From G963556115 sp963667375 (GTDB lineage Bacteria > Planctomycetota > SZUA-567): a stretch of 64,000 bases of DNA. Every line of letters starts with the position of its first letter. The stretch's first letter is position 1. Made by a program: the position numbers and the translations under genes. Location: positions 3,720,001 through 3,784,000 of the forward strand of contig OY763323.1 in NCBI GenBank assembly GCA_963667375.1. The letters run 5' to 3'. This document shows positions 35,299-44,555 of the stretch, in pieces. The notes under the pieces were generated by a model. The model searched no databases. It had not been told where the DNA came from and was given only the letters and a program-made list of their open reading frames with translations.

Positions 35299-36637
35299 TT
35301 TTCAGTATATCGTATTTTTCCAGTTTTGAATAGAGCGTTGAGCGCGAAATACCCAGCTTCTTCGCCGCCTTCTTCTTGTTATAATTACAGTCACGCAGTA
35401 CCTGGGCAATAGTATCCTTCTCGGTTGACTCCAGAAGATCACCATCCGATACGACTTCAAAATCTGAGGAATGCAGAAATGGCGGCAGATCCTTGAGGGT
35501 TATAATCTCACGATCAGTCATGGTACAGGCATAATTCAGGATATTCTCCAGTTCCCGGATATTACCCGGAAAAGAATAATTCCCAAAAAGCTCATCAACC
35601 TCGGGCGCAAGTATCTTGAGCGGTCTCTCATCCCGGCGGGCAATCTTGGTCAGCAGATAACGGCTGATATCCGGCAGATCCTCCCGCCGCTGCGAGAGCG
35701 GAGGAATGTGAACCGTTACCGAGTTGAGCCGATAGAAGAGATCCAGACGGAAGAGTTTCTGATCGATCATTTCCTTAAGATTCTTGTTACTGGCGGCAAT
35801 TATACGGATATTGACATTGAGAATACTCTTTGCTCCCAGACGGCGGATTTCACTGTTCTGCAGAGTACGCAGAATGCGCACCTGCACCGACATCGGCATA
35901 TCTCCGATCTCATCAAGAAAGAGCGTACCATTGTCAGCCTGTTCAAAAATACCCTGATATGATTTATCAGCCCCGGTATAAGCGCCTTTTTCATGCCCGA
36001 ACAATTCACTGGTAAGCAGACTTTCCGAGAACGATGAGCAGTTGATCTTAAGATATTTTTCGTTTTTACGCGGCGATTTCTTCTGGATATAATCGGCAAG
36101 ATGCTCCTTACCCACCCCGCTCTCGCCGGATATCAGTATCGGCAGATTACTGGCTGCGAACTTATTAAGATTGTCAATTGTCTTCTGAAAGTCACTATTC
36201 TTGCTGTACAGCTCTGGTTCAGCGGTCTCCGCAGCAGCAACTGCAGCCGTTACCGGGGCGGCAGCGGACGCGGTAATAGCCTTCTTTATCAGCTTGCATA
36301 CCGCCGGAAAATCCACCGGTTTCTGAATATAGTCATACGCTCCTATCTTCATCGCCTCAACAGCCGATGATATCGTCCCGAAACCGGTAATGATTATCAC
36401 CGGGATACCGGGTTTCAGCGCCAGCAGATCCTTGAGAACCTCGATACCATTATCAGAGCCCAGCTGGAGATCGAGCAGGACAATATCAAATTCATCGCTT
36501 TTAAATCTAGCTATGGCCTCTTCACCACAAAGCGCATAAGCAGTTTCATACCCCTGCTGCTGATAATTTGTCGCCATCAGACGGCACAACTTCTCTTTAT
36601 CGTCAACTATCAGAATCTTATATTTTACCGGTTCCAT
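35291..36637 (-). CDS. NtrC-family sigma-54-dependent response regulator (A)
   Basis: 448 residues from the ATG at 36637; a 30-residue upstream extension has no ribosome site. Receiver with ILIVDD and LLDLQLG (phospho-Asp near 56), AAA+ domain with Walker A GESGVGKE, the sigma-54 contact loop GAYTGA, Walker B LFLDEIGDM, and a Fis-type HTH at the C-terminus (KKAAKKLGISRSTLYSKL). It activates sigma-54 promoters when phosphorylated, presumably by the overlapping ABC-kinase fusion. It follows the CUT2 permease gene on the same strand, separated by a hairpin. Confidence 0.94.
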   Translation of the reverse strand: MEPVKYKILIVDDKEKLCRLMATNYQQQGYETAYALCGEEAIARFKSDEFDIVLLDLQLGSDNGIEVLKDLLALKPGIPVIIITGFGTISSAVEAMKIGAYDYIQKPVDFPAVCKLIKKAITASAAAPVTAAVAAAETAEPELYSKNSDFQKTIDNLNKFAASNLPILISGESGVGKEHLADYIQKKSPRKNEKYLKINCSSFSESLLTSELFGHEKGAYTGADKSYQGIFEQADNGTLFLDEIGDMPMSVQVRILRTLQNSEIRRLGAKSILNVNIRIIAASNKNLKEMIDQKLFRLDLFYRLNSVTVHIPPLSQRREDLPDISRYLLTKIARRDERPLKILAPEVDELFGNYSFPGNIRELENILNYACTMTDREIITLKDLPPFLHSSDFEVVSDGDLLESTEKDTIAQVLRDCNYNKKKAAKKLGISRSTLYSKLEKYDILKNG

Positions 36638-36945
36638 AGCAGCCTTACCAGAATTACTGTTATCCTCGCTTATTTTCCCGCCGCCATAACGCAACATATG
36701 ACCGTAACCGCAGGAGAGAACTACCATACTAATTCATTATCTTAATATAAAACAAACAATTACATGATTATCATCTCTGACACAACGCTCTTTATAGTAC
36801 TGTACTCAGAGTAAATATGCAAGCTTTTATTCAAAATTACACCCTATATTCTTCACACGTTCGACCAGAATAATGTCCTCTTTACTAACTCCGGTTTGCA
36901 TGTCACTCCCAGTGGCAGCGAACTCTAATACTCCGCATAAATGAT

Positions 36946-36980
36946 GAATCGGAACCTCCCGGTGAAGGAAACTCCGATTC
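36946..36980 (-). terminator. Hairpin downstream of the CUT2 permease gene
   Basis: GAATCGGA pairs with TCCGATTC (8 bp, 36946-36953 with 36973-36980), with additional inner pairing; no T-run. It lies 35 nt after the permease stop and separates the transporter operon from the regulator/kinase pair. Confidence 0.5.
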
Positions 36981-37014
36981 CGCGTGTGTGTGTTGTTACT
37001 GTTTTATGTGAAAA

Positions 37015-37974
37015 CTACATTTTAAGGCGCTTGCGGTGGCGCAGCAGATCGATTACGATCGCCAGAATAACCACGGTTCCGACAATAACCCGTTCCCAGT
37101 AGGAGGATATCTTGAGCAGAACTATACCATTTGCCAGTACACCCATAAATACCGCACCGATAATTGTTCCGATAATCGTTCCTTCACCCCCGGAGAGCGA
37201 AGTACCTCCGATAATGGCAGCGGTCACACTCGGCATTACCCAGGAGGAACCGATTGTTGGCTGTCCGGCATTCATACGGCTGGTAAGAAGCAAGCCGGAA
37301 AGTGCGGAGAACATACCGGAGAGCGCGTAGACGATCATTACGGTATTCTCGACCTTGATGCCTACCAGAGCCGCAGCTTCACGGTTACCGCCGATAGCGT
37401 AAATATTACGGCCAAACGGGGTATTATGCAGCAGTATAATCATAATCACCGCGATAACGATCATGATAATAACCGGCACCGGAAATGGACCGATCATACC
37501 CTGACCGAGAAACTTGAAAGCGGCAGGAAGATTGAGCACCGGATAACCTCTGGTGATAACCAGAATCAGACCGGCAAAGGTCTCACCGAAAGCCAGAGTC
37601 ACAATAAAGGCATTGAGTCGGAGCTTAGCGATAAAAAAACCGTTGATCAGACCGAAACAGAAACCGATGGCGATTCCCAGAATAGTACTGATAAAGGGGT
37701 TGATGCCGGCAGAGGTCATCAGCAGAGTACCAAGTATACTGCTCAGACCGGCGATCGAACCGACGGAGAGATCAATACCGCCGGTCAGCAGCACCAGCGT
37801 CTGTCCTAGAGCTACCAGCGCAATAAATGATACCTGCCTGATTACGATCGCCATGTTATAACGGGTAAGAAAAGTATCTGTGGTCACACCGAGCAGCAGG
37901 CACAAGAATGCCAGACCAAGAAAAATACTGAATTCCTTTGTTTTTACTATTTTTAAAATACCATTCGAAAACAT
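37015..37974 (-). CDS. CUT2-type sugar ABC transporter permease
   Basis: 319 residues, RbsC family. The hallmark GQTLVLLTGGIDLSVGSIAGLS is interrupted by none of the usual gaps (only its core GGIDLSVGS need be cited), and GRNIYAIGGNREAAALVGI is the ATPase-contact loop. AGGGGTG precedes the ATG. Third gene of a transporter operon that contains no catabolic enzyme. Confidence 0.95.
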   Translation of the reverse strand: MFSNGILKIVKTKEFSIFLGLAFLCLLLGVTTDTFLTRYNMAIVIRQVSFIALVALGQTLVLLTGGIDLSVGSIAGLSSILGTLLMTSAGINPFISTILGIAIGFCFGLINGFFIAKLRLNAFIVTLAFGETFAGLILVITRGYPVLNLPAAFKFLGQGMIGPFPVPVIIMIVIAVIMIILLHNTPFGRNIYAIGGNREAAALVGIKVENTVMIVYALSGMFSALSGLLLTSRMNAGQPTIGSSWVMPSVTAAIIGGTSLSGGEGTIIGTIIGAVFMGVLANGIVLLKISSYWERVIVGTVVILAIVIDLLRHRKRLKM

Positions 37975-37989
37975 TTAACACCCCTGTTC

Positions 37990-39498
37990 CTATTTCTCAG
38001 TTCCAACCAGAGCCAGATTCATTATCTCCTCCTGATTGGTAGTCCCGGCATTTACCTCGCCTTTGACAAGGCCCTCATGCATCACAATAATTCTGTCAGA
38101 AAGATTTATCACCTCTTCCAGATCCGAACTGATCACAATAACCGACATTCCCTGTTCCGCCAGTTCCCGCATCAGCTGATGAATTTCATTCTTGGCATTT
38201 ACATCAATTCCCCGTGTCGGCTCATCCAGAATAATAATCTCACTTTTGGAGGCTATCCAGCGGCTCAGGATCACCTTCTGCTGATTACCCCCGGAGAGGA
38301 ACTGTATCTGTTGATCCCGTGACGAGAGTTTGATATGAAGCTTATCAATAAAGCTCTCAACCAGATTAACCTCGCTCTTGCCATCAATGCAGCCCCGGCG
38401 GCAGAACTCCCGCAGAATCGGAATTGTCATATTCTTCTTTACCGACAGGAGTGAAAAGATACCCTGACGCCGTCTCTCCTCAGGCACATACGCCAGATGT
38501 CTGCTTATAACCTCCGAAGTATGCTTGGGTCTTACCAATTCACCGTTTATATAAATATCGCCTTTATCCGCGCGATTATAGCCAAATATAGTAAGTGCGA
38601 GTTCGGTACGTCCGGCACCCACAAGACCGGAGAATCCCAGAATCTCACCCTTGTGCAGCTTGAATGAGACATCCTCAAACTCACCGCTGCGGCACAGATT
38701 TTTAACCTCCAGTGCCACCTCTTTACCCACGGAACTGTAGCTGCGCCTGGTAACAGACTGATCAATCTTTCTGCCGACCATCTCATTGACCATCTCTTCC
38801 TTGCTTGTCTTCTTCGGATCGAGTTCGGTAATATACTTACCATCCCGGAAGACTGTTATGCGGTCAGAGAGGTGTAAAATCTCATCAAGACGGTGTGAGA
38901 TATAGAACGCAGAACCGCCTTCAGCTTTGAAACGCTCGATGATATCAAATAAAATCTCGGTCTCTTTCACTGTCAGACTCGCTGTCGGCTCATCAAAGAT
39001 CAGCACCTCGGCTCCAAACGCCAGAGCTCTGGCCACCTGCACCAGCTGCTGATGCGCCGAAGACAGATCCCGCACCTGCACATCAGGATTTATATCCACC
39101 TGCAGTCTGGCTATGACCTTGAGTGCTTCCTCACGCATCTTGGTTTTATCAATAAACTGCTTCACCTTCGCCCGTGGCTGTGAACCGAGAAAAATATTCT
39201 CCTTTACCGACAGATAAGGCACGAGATTCAACTCCTGCGGCACAATCCCGATACCCAGTTCCTGCGCCACAATCGGCGAAGTTATCGAGACTTTCTTCCC
39301 GTGAGAATAGAGCTCACCGCCATCAGGCTCCTGCATGCCAAAGATAATCTTCATCAGCGTGCTCTTGCCGGCACCGTTCTCACCGATAATGGAGTGCACT
39401 TCAGACCGGTGAATATTCACCGACACATCATCAAGGGCCCGGACCCCGGGAAAGACCTTGGTGATATGTTCAGCGGAAAATATTACATCACTCATCAT
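37990..39498 (-). CDS. CUT2-type sugar ABC transporter ATPase (two NBDs)
   Basis: 502 residues. NBD1: GENGAGKST, Walker B VLIFDEPTASL. NBD2: GLVGAGRTEL (Arg in the Walker A lysine position, usual for this family), LSGGNQQKV, DEPTRGIDVNAK. Start at the first of two adjacent ATGs, with GAGGAAT upstream. Its NBD1 is the best local comparison for the ABC domains of the two kinase fusions that flank this operon. Confidence 0.95.
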   Translation of the reverse strand: MMSDVIFSAEHITKVFPGVRALDDVSVNIHRSEVHSIIGENGAGKSTLMKIIFGMQEPDGGELYSHGKKVSITSPIVAQELGIGIVPQELNLVPYLSVKENIFLGSQPRAKVKQFIDKTKMREEALKVIARLQVDINPDVQVRDLSSAHQQLVQVARALAFGAEVLIFDEPTASLTVKETEILFDIIERFKAEGGSAFYISHRLDEILHLSDRITVFRDGKYITELDPKKTSKEEMVNEMVGRKIDQSVTRRSYSSVGKEVALEVKNLCRSGEFEDVSFKLHKGEILGFSGLVGAGRTELALTIFGYNRADKGDIYINGELVRPKHTSEVISRHLAYVPEERRRQGIFSLLSVKKNMTIPILREFCRRGCIDGKSEVNLVESFIDKLHIKLSSRDQQIQFLSGGNQQKVILSRWIASKSEIIILDEPTRGIDVNAKNEIHQLMRELAEQGMSVIVISSDLEEVINLSDRIIVMHEGLVKGEVNAGTTNQEEIMNLALVGTEK

Positions 39499-39525
39499 TA
39501 AAATTCCTCATTCTACTGCTAGAGC

Positions 39526-39566
39526 GATCAGGGGGCATCAAGAGCAACCGAGAGTACCCCCCGATC
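39526..39566 (-). terminator. Stem-loop between binding-protein and ATPase genes
   Basis: 10-bp stem (GATCGGGGGG / CCCCCTGATC on the minus strand, one wobble) closing a 21-nt loop, 35 nt after the binding-protein stop. Confidence 0.6.
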
Positions 39567-39600
39567 TGTGGTTATTGGTTGTTACATTGAATATCAGTAA

Positions 39601-40575
39601 CTATTTCAAATCATCAGCGGTGATAATACGGGCGCCGGTATCATGTCTCTCTGGAACGGTATGATTCTCGTTCATAGCGACCAGATAAACCACGCTCCAG
39701 TAGCCGATGTCCCACTGACGCTGAGCCTTGGTGGCATCGATAACACCTTCCTGAATCAGCTGGATAGTCTCTTCCAGATCATCCATACCGACGATGTGAA
39801 CCTTACCGGTCAGACCTGCTGATTTAACTGCTCGAGCGGCACCGATTGGATTTGAAGCATTACAGCCGAAGATACCTACCAGATCACTGTTTGCCTGCAG
39901 CGCATTCTCTGTCAGTTCCACAGCCTTCTGCAGATCATCGTTATCAGGACGTTCGAAGACGATTTCAATATCAGGAAATTCCTTCATTGCAGCCTTGAAA
40001 CCCTTTACGCGGTTTACGTGATTGGTTGCAGACAGACTGCCGGCAAGAATACCGACCTTACCCTTCTTGCCAATCTTCTCAGCAAGGAACTGACCCAGAT
40101 CATAACCGTCGTCATAGTCACCGTCATGACCGACATAACACTTGCGGTTACTGTCAGGGGCATCAGTATCGAAAGTGATTACATTCAGACCGGCATCAAT
40201 CGCATCATTAACCAGCTGAGTATCGGTTGCAGGATCGAGTGAAGAGATAGCCAGACCGTCAGGAGCGGAACTGATATTAGCCTCAATAACGCCCATATGC
40301 TTACTGATGTCGGCTACAGGAGGAGAATCAAACTTGACCTCAATATCAATACCCTGCTTCTTGAAATCAGCAACCGCAGCCTTTGCACCCTGTTCCACAA
40401 CATCATACCATGGGTGAATAACCTTTGGAATAAAGACAAAAGTCAACTTCTTGTCAATTGGCTTGATAAGCTTGGCCTGATCAGCAGGATTATCAGCAGC
40501 CTTAACATTACCGGCAAGACATACAGCCAGAACAGGCAGTATCGCCAGCGACAGTTTTAGTAATTTCTTCATCAT
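39601..40575 (-). CDS. CUT2-type sugar ABC transporter substrate-binding protein
   Basis: 324 residues with a signal peptide (MKKLLKLSLAILPVLAV..., cleavage near VKA). Ribose-type periplasmic binding fold: DGLAISSLDPATDTQLV, NVITFDTDAPDSNR, GKVGILAGSL, and the second-lobe IFGCNASNPIGAARA. Two adjacent ATGs are possible starts; AAAGG lies upstream. First gene of the transporter operon, behind a -24/-12-like promoter. Sugar not identifiable. Confidence 0.93.
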   Translation of the reverse strand: MMKKLLKLSLAILPVLAVCLAGNVKAADNPADQAKLIKPIDKKLTFVFIPKVIHPWYDVVEQGAKAAVADFKKQGIDIEVKFDSPPVADISKHMGVIEANISSAPDGLAISSLDPATDTQLVNDAIDAGLNVITFDTDAPDSNRKCYVGHDGDYDDGYDLGQFLAEKIGKKGKVGILAGSLSATNHVNRVKGFKAAMKEFPDIEIVFERPDNDDLQKAVELTENALQANSDLVGIFGCNASNPIGAARAVKSAGLTGKVHIVGMDDLEETIQLIQEGVIDATKAQRQWDIGYWSVVYLVAMNENHTVPERHDTGARIITADDLK

Positions 40576-40643
40576 CGAACCTTTCTTAAAACCTTAAATA
40601 AACAAAACTGTAACAAGTTGAACATCAACAACGGATCTTATTT

Positions 40644-40659
40644 TCCAATAAGTATGCCA
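40644..40659 (-). promoter_or_regulatory. Candidate sigma-54 (-24/-12) promoter of the CUT2 operon
   Basis: On the minus strand TGGCATACTTATTGGA matches TGGCACG-N4-TTGC except GG instead of GC at -12 and two changes after TGGCA. Spacing is exact. Predicted start is about 58 nt before the binding-protein gene. Two NtrC-type activators are encoded in the flanks, which supports it; the -12 mismatch weakens it. Confidence 0.4.
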
Positions 40660-40790
40660 GAATACGCTCGAGCAAAAATAATCAATATTTTTTTTCTTTC
40701 AGCAGTCACCAACCCCGGTAATAGCAGGGCAAGAATTTTTTTTCATAACTTTTTGAAAAAAAGCCACCGCGTCCACCGCAGTTTTCGGCT

Positions 40791-40846
40791 GGGTAATCAT
40801 TACCCGCTTTACCATGAACGCTTACCCAATCGGGTAAATACTACCC
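40791..40846. promoter_or_regulatory. GGGTAA/TTACCC dyads, candidate activator-binding enhancer
   Basis: A perfect dyad GGGTAATCATTACCC (40791-40805), a second TTACCC-AATC-GGGTAA (40822-40837) and a half site CTACCC (40841-40846). They lie about 130-200 bp upstream of the -24/-12 element of the transporter operon, a typical NtrC-type enhancer distance, and upstream of the divergent regulator gene at 41167. Confidence 0.5.
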
Positions 40847-41059
40847 AAAAAAACCGCAGCCATACTATCCCAAGTATACAGCGGTCACGCCGACAGTCAT
40901 ATATTTTAAAATTTTTAATCAAACAATCTACTTTAATAAGCGATATTAACGTTTATAATCATAATAACGCTTTAGACAATACGGATACCTGAGCATCCTG
41001 ATATGGAACCAGCCGCAGTATTTATAATCTTTTAGCGTTTAACCATGCAGTCCCAGCGT

Positions 41060-41102
41060 ACCGGAAATTGCGGAAAGCTGCAAGGCTGCCGGTTTCTCTT
41101 TT
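41060..41102 (+). terminator. Terminator-like hairpin in the divergent region
   Basis: ACCGG (41060-41064) pairs with CCGGT (41089-41093), with inner TTGC/GCAA, followed by TTCTCTTTT. No gene ends here, so it may end a short RNA from the region around 40960-41060 (a TATAAT lies at 40954-40959). Confidence 0.35.
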
Positions 41103-41110
41103 ATTGCCGT

Positions 41111-41138
41111 TTGCGCCCGGTACTCAATTTTATATTAT
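41111..41138 (+). promoter_or_regulatory. Promoter of response regulator B
   Basis: -35 TTGCGC (41111-41116), 16-bp spacer, -10 TATTAT (41133-41138); the start would be about 22 nt before the ATG at 41167. Confidence 0.5.
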
Positions 41139-41166
41139 GTCACCTGTAAACTGAATGAACTGAGTC

Positions 41167-42504
41167 ATGAAAAAAATACTTACGATTGATGACAATTACA
41201 AAATTCATAAGAGTCTGAAATTATTCTTTACCCAGAATGATTTCCATTACCTTGCCGCCAATAATTCACGGGAGGCATTCCAGCTTATAACTTCTGAAAA
41301 CCCGGATATCATCCTGCTCGATCTCAGTCTGGGTGAAGAGAATGGTCTGGATGTACTCAAGGAGCTCACCCTGCGCACGCCACAGATACCGGTAATCATG
41401 ATCACCGGTTACGCGACACTCGAATCGGCAATTCAGGCGATCAAGATAGGCGCCGTTGATTTTCTGGAAAAGCCCCTCGATTTTGAGAAACTGCTCTTTA
41501 CTCTCAACTCCGCACTCAACTTAAAAAAGCCTGCGCCCGAGTCCAGCCCGGAGCTGAATACACAACCAAGCCGGCCGGATTATACCATCACTCACAACCC
41601 GAGAATGCAGGAGATCTGGGAGACCGCCCGCAGTCTGGCCAAGAGTAATATCCCGATCCTGATATACGGTGAAAGCGGTACCGGCAAGGAACTGATGGCC
41701 GATTATATACACCAGTGCTCACTGCGCAGCAGCAACCCGCTGGTAAAGGTCAACTGCTCCGCTATCGCCGAAAGCCTGCTGGATAACGAACTCTTCGGAC
41801 ATGAAGAAGGATCTTATACCGGAGCTACCGGAAAACATATAGGCATGTTTGAACAGGCCTGCGGCGGGAGTCTGCATCTTGACGAGATCGGTGACATGTC
41901 GATGACTACCCAGGCAAAGATACTCCGCGCCATACAATACGGTGAAATCCGGCGCGTCGGCGGGCAGAACACCATCAGTGTGAATGTCCGTTTCATCGCC
42001 TCCACCAATAAAAACCTGCAGGAACTCATCACCCGCAATCTTTTCCGTGAAGATCTGCTCTACCGCCTGAATGCCGCCAGCATCATTCTGCCGCCGCTGC
42101 GGGAAAGAAAAGAGGACATCCAGAGACTTGCGGATATCTTCCTGCGGCAGTTCGCAACCGGCACTGCCCCCAAAGCCCTCTCTGCCGAAGCGCTCAGCAC
42201 CCTGCAGCAGCATGACTGGCCCGGGAACATCCGGGAGCTGCGCAACACTATCGAGGTCAGCGTTACCCTCTGCCGGAATCAGATTCTCAGAGCCGAGGAC
42301 ATCAAGTTCCACTCAGCACTCGAACCGAACGGCTCAGGACTCCATTCCGCACCGGTATACGACCTGGAGCAGTCTGAAAAGCAGGTACTTATTGACGCAC
42401 TGAAAACCACCAACATGAACCGTACCAGAGCCGCTAAGCTGCTGGGGATAAGCCGCAAAACCCTCTACAACAAACTGATAAAATACGATATAAAGGTTCT
42501 GTAA
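41167..42504 (+). CDS. NtrC-family sigma-54-dependent response regulator (B)
   Basis: 445 residues, same layout as the regulator at 35291-36637: receiver with ILTIDD and LLDLSLGEENG (phospho-Asp near 52), AAA+ with Walker A GESGTGKE, sigma-54 loop GSYTGA (Ser instead of Ala/Phe at the second position), Walker B LHLDEIGDM, Fis-type HTH (RAAKLLGISRKTLYNKL). It is divergent from the CUT2 operon and is followed 37 bp later by its likely kinase. The two regulators are paralogues. Confidence 0.94.
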   Translation: MKKILTIDDNYKIHKSLKLFFTQNDFHYLAANNSREAFQLITSENPDIILLDLSLGEENGLDVLKELTLRTPQIPVIMITGYATLESAIQAIKIGAVDFLEKPLDFEKLLFTLNSALNLKKPAPESSPELNTQPSRPDYTITHNPRMQEIWETARSLAKSNIPILIYGESGTGKELMADYIHQCSLRSSNPLVKVNCSAIAESLLDNELFGHEEGSYTGATGKHIGMFEQACGGSLHLDEIGDMSMTTQAKILRAIQYGEIRRVGGQNTISVNVRFIASTNKNLQELITRNLFREDLLYRLNAASIILPPLRERKEDIQRLADIFLRQFATGTAPKALSAEALSTLQQHDWPGNIRELRNTIEVSVTLCRNQILRAEDIKFHSALEPNGSGLHSAPVYDLEQSEKQVLIDALKTTNMNRTRAAKLLGISRKTLYNKLIKYDIKVL

Positions 42505-42541
42505 CGCCACAGCTGCCGGCATACTGAAGAAAAGAGAAACC

Positions 42542-44362
42542 GTGAAACCGATACTCCAGACCCGAGGCATTTACCTCAACTTCAATAACAAGCAGATACT
42601 TAACAATACCTGTATCGATATCTACGGCGGGGAAGTGCACGCACTGGTGGGCAATCATGACGAGGGCAAGACCTTTCTCTGCCGCACCCTCTGCGGCATA
42701 CTCAAACCGACACGCGGTTATATTCAGGATGAACACCGCCAGGTCTGTTCCCGCCGCTACCTGCAGGACAATGTCGAGGTAATGTGGGAGAATTCCAGCC
42801 TCTTTGAGCGCATGACGGTGGCGGAGAATATCGTGATCGGCACCCGCTACTCCTGGCTCAACCTCTTCTTCAAGCACAAGACGGTACTCCAGCACGTTGC
42901 AGACTGGCTGGAAGAGAACGGGGTCAAGCTGCCGGCGAATATGATTGTCGAAGATCTCTCTCCCAGCGACAAGACCTTTATCTGCCTGCTGCGCTGCCTC
43001 TATCGGCGTCCCAAGATACTGATACTCGATTCCGCTCTCAGCACCCTGCCCGCGGAAGCGCTCAACCGCGCGCACTCACTGATCCGCAAACATCTGCAAC
43101 CGGATACCGGTGTGCTCTGGGTAACCCATGATGTTGAAAGTATCTCCGAATACGCCGACCGAGTAAGCATTCTGCGCCGGGGAAATATCCTGCTCACGGA
43201 AAAGACCGGCGCGATGGAGCGTCTCAACCTGCTTGAGCTCTGTTACGCCAAGCTTGAGAGCAATCCCTCTATCGAGAACAAACAGTTCCGGGACATGCTG
43301 CTCTATTTTGAAGCCCTGCTCGAGCAGCTGCCGCTTTCAATTATCATTCTCAATAACTCCAATAAAATAACCTTTGCCAACCATCTGGCCAAGGAGATAT
43401 TCAATCTCGATGCCATTGATTTCAATCAGGATATCAGCGAGATCTTCGCCCCAGCCCATGCGAACATTCTCCAGATAATCACCGGTCAGGAAGAGGATGA
43501 CAACCTTCCCATAAGTATCCCCTTCAAACTGAACAATCAGAGTTCAAGAATGAAAATCGGGGTACACAATATCCATGACAAAGAACTGATCGCCGGGAAG
43601 ATGATCATTCTTGAAGATGTCACCAGCACCGAGAATATGCGCGAAAAACTCAACCTTGCCGATAATCTGTCATCTCTGGGTATTCTCGCCGCCGGCGTTT
43701 CCCACGAGATCAATAATTCACTCAACATTCTGGCTACGTATATCGCCTTTCTCGGGGGTAGGGCCTCGGATGAGCAGCGGGATGAAGCGGTGACCAATAT
43801 CCGCGAAGAGATCTCCGAGATAAAACGTATCACCGGCAATCTCCGGACCTTCTCCGGCAGCAATGACTCACCCTCTGAAGTCTTCAACTGCACTGAGGTA
43901 ATCAATAATCTGGTATCGATACTCCGCTTTGAAGCCGGACACAATAATATTGATCTGCGCAACGTCACCCCCGACGCCTGTGTGCGCATCAAAGCCAGCA
44001 AGGGCGAGATCAGACAGGTTCTGCTCAATCTTGTACGCAACAGCTTCGAGGCGATACTCACCACCGGACACCCCGGAAAAATTCTGCTGCATCAAGCCTA
44101 CAGCGGGGAGAGCAGTATCATAACCATCGAGGACAACGGCCCGGGAATACAGCATGAAAAACCCACTGATATCTTTCTGCCCTTCTCTTCCACCAAGAAG
44201 AGTCACTACGACAATCAGGGACTGGGTCTCTCAATCGCCTATGGTATCATCAAGCGCCATAAAGGCAGCCTGACCGTCAAGAATCTCCCAACCGGCGGCT
44301 GCACCTTTACGATCGAGCTTCCAGCCGTCGCCTCAGACACACCCCTGAATCTGACAAACTGA
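42542..44362 (+). CDS. ABC ATPase domain - PAS - histidine kinase fusion protein (copy B)
   Basis: 606 residues, same plan as copy A. ABC domain about 1-235: Walker A GNHDEGKTF (37-45) keeps the Gly, Lys and Thr, but the Q-loop Gln is Glu83 (MWENSSLF) and the Walker B catalytic Glu is Ser164 (ILILDSALS); signature DLSPSDK (138-144); H-loop His196 is kept. It should bind but hardly hydrolyse ATP. PAS about 255-365. Kinase: GVSHEINNSL with His388, N box NLVRNSF (Asn500), DNGPGI, NQGLGLSIAY. GTG start with GAAGAAAAGAG upstream. No membrane span. Its partner is the regulator just upstream. Confidence 0.9.
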   Translation: MKPILQTRGIYLNFNNKQILNNTCIDIYGGEVHALVGNHDEGKTFLCRTLCGILKPTRGYIQDEHRQVCSRRYLQDNVEVMWENSSLFERMTVAENIVIGTRYSWLNLFFKHKTVLQHVADWLEENGVKLPANMIVEDLSPSDKTFICLLRCLYRRPKILILDSALSTLPAEALNRAHSLIRKHLQPDTGVLWVTHDVESISEYADRVSILRRGNILLTEKTGAMERLNLLELCYAKLESNPSIENKQFRDMLLYFEALLEQLPLSIIILNNSNKITFANHLAKEIFNLDAIDFNQDISEIFAPAHANILQIITGQEEDDNLPISIPFKLNNQSSRMKIGVHNIHDKELIAGKMIILEDVTSTENMREKLNLADNLSSLGILAAGVSHEINNSLNILATYIAFLGGRASDEQRDEAVTNIREEISEIKRITGNLRTFSGSNDSPSEVFNCTEVINNLVSILRFEAGHNNIDLRNVTPDACVRIKASKGEIRQVLLNLVRNSFEAILTTGHPGKILLHQAYSGESSIITIEDNGPGIQHEKPTDIFLPFSSTKKSHYDNQGLGLSIAYGIIKRHKGSLTVKNLPTGGCTFTIELPAVASDTPLNLTN

Positions 44363-44423
44363 CAATCCTGAATCTCCCTGTCTGCGCTTTGCCGCCTGAG
44401 CACCGACCCCGATAAAGTCAAAT

Positions 44424-44454
44424 AAAAAAACAGCCCGCTACCGAAAGCAGACTG
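44424..44454 (-). terminator. Intrinsic terminator of the dhaL-end operon
   Basis: Minus strand: 9-bp stem CAGTCTGCT / AGCGGGCTG (two wobbles), loop TTCGGT, then seven T. It ends the minus-strand operon whose last gene, dhaL, stops at 44556. Confidence 0.8.
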
Positions 44455-44555
44455 CAGAGTCAAAATACCCGAATATCGTAAATAATAGAAGCCAGCACAG
44501 TGTTGGGTAGATAATGCACCGGCCCCTATTATTCAACAGCAATTTTTTACCCGAC

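Noticed and set aside
37036..37809. 257-residue open frame on the plus strand
   Set aside because: Antisense to the CUT2 permease; low-complexity composition and no start signal.
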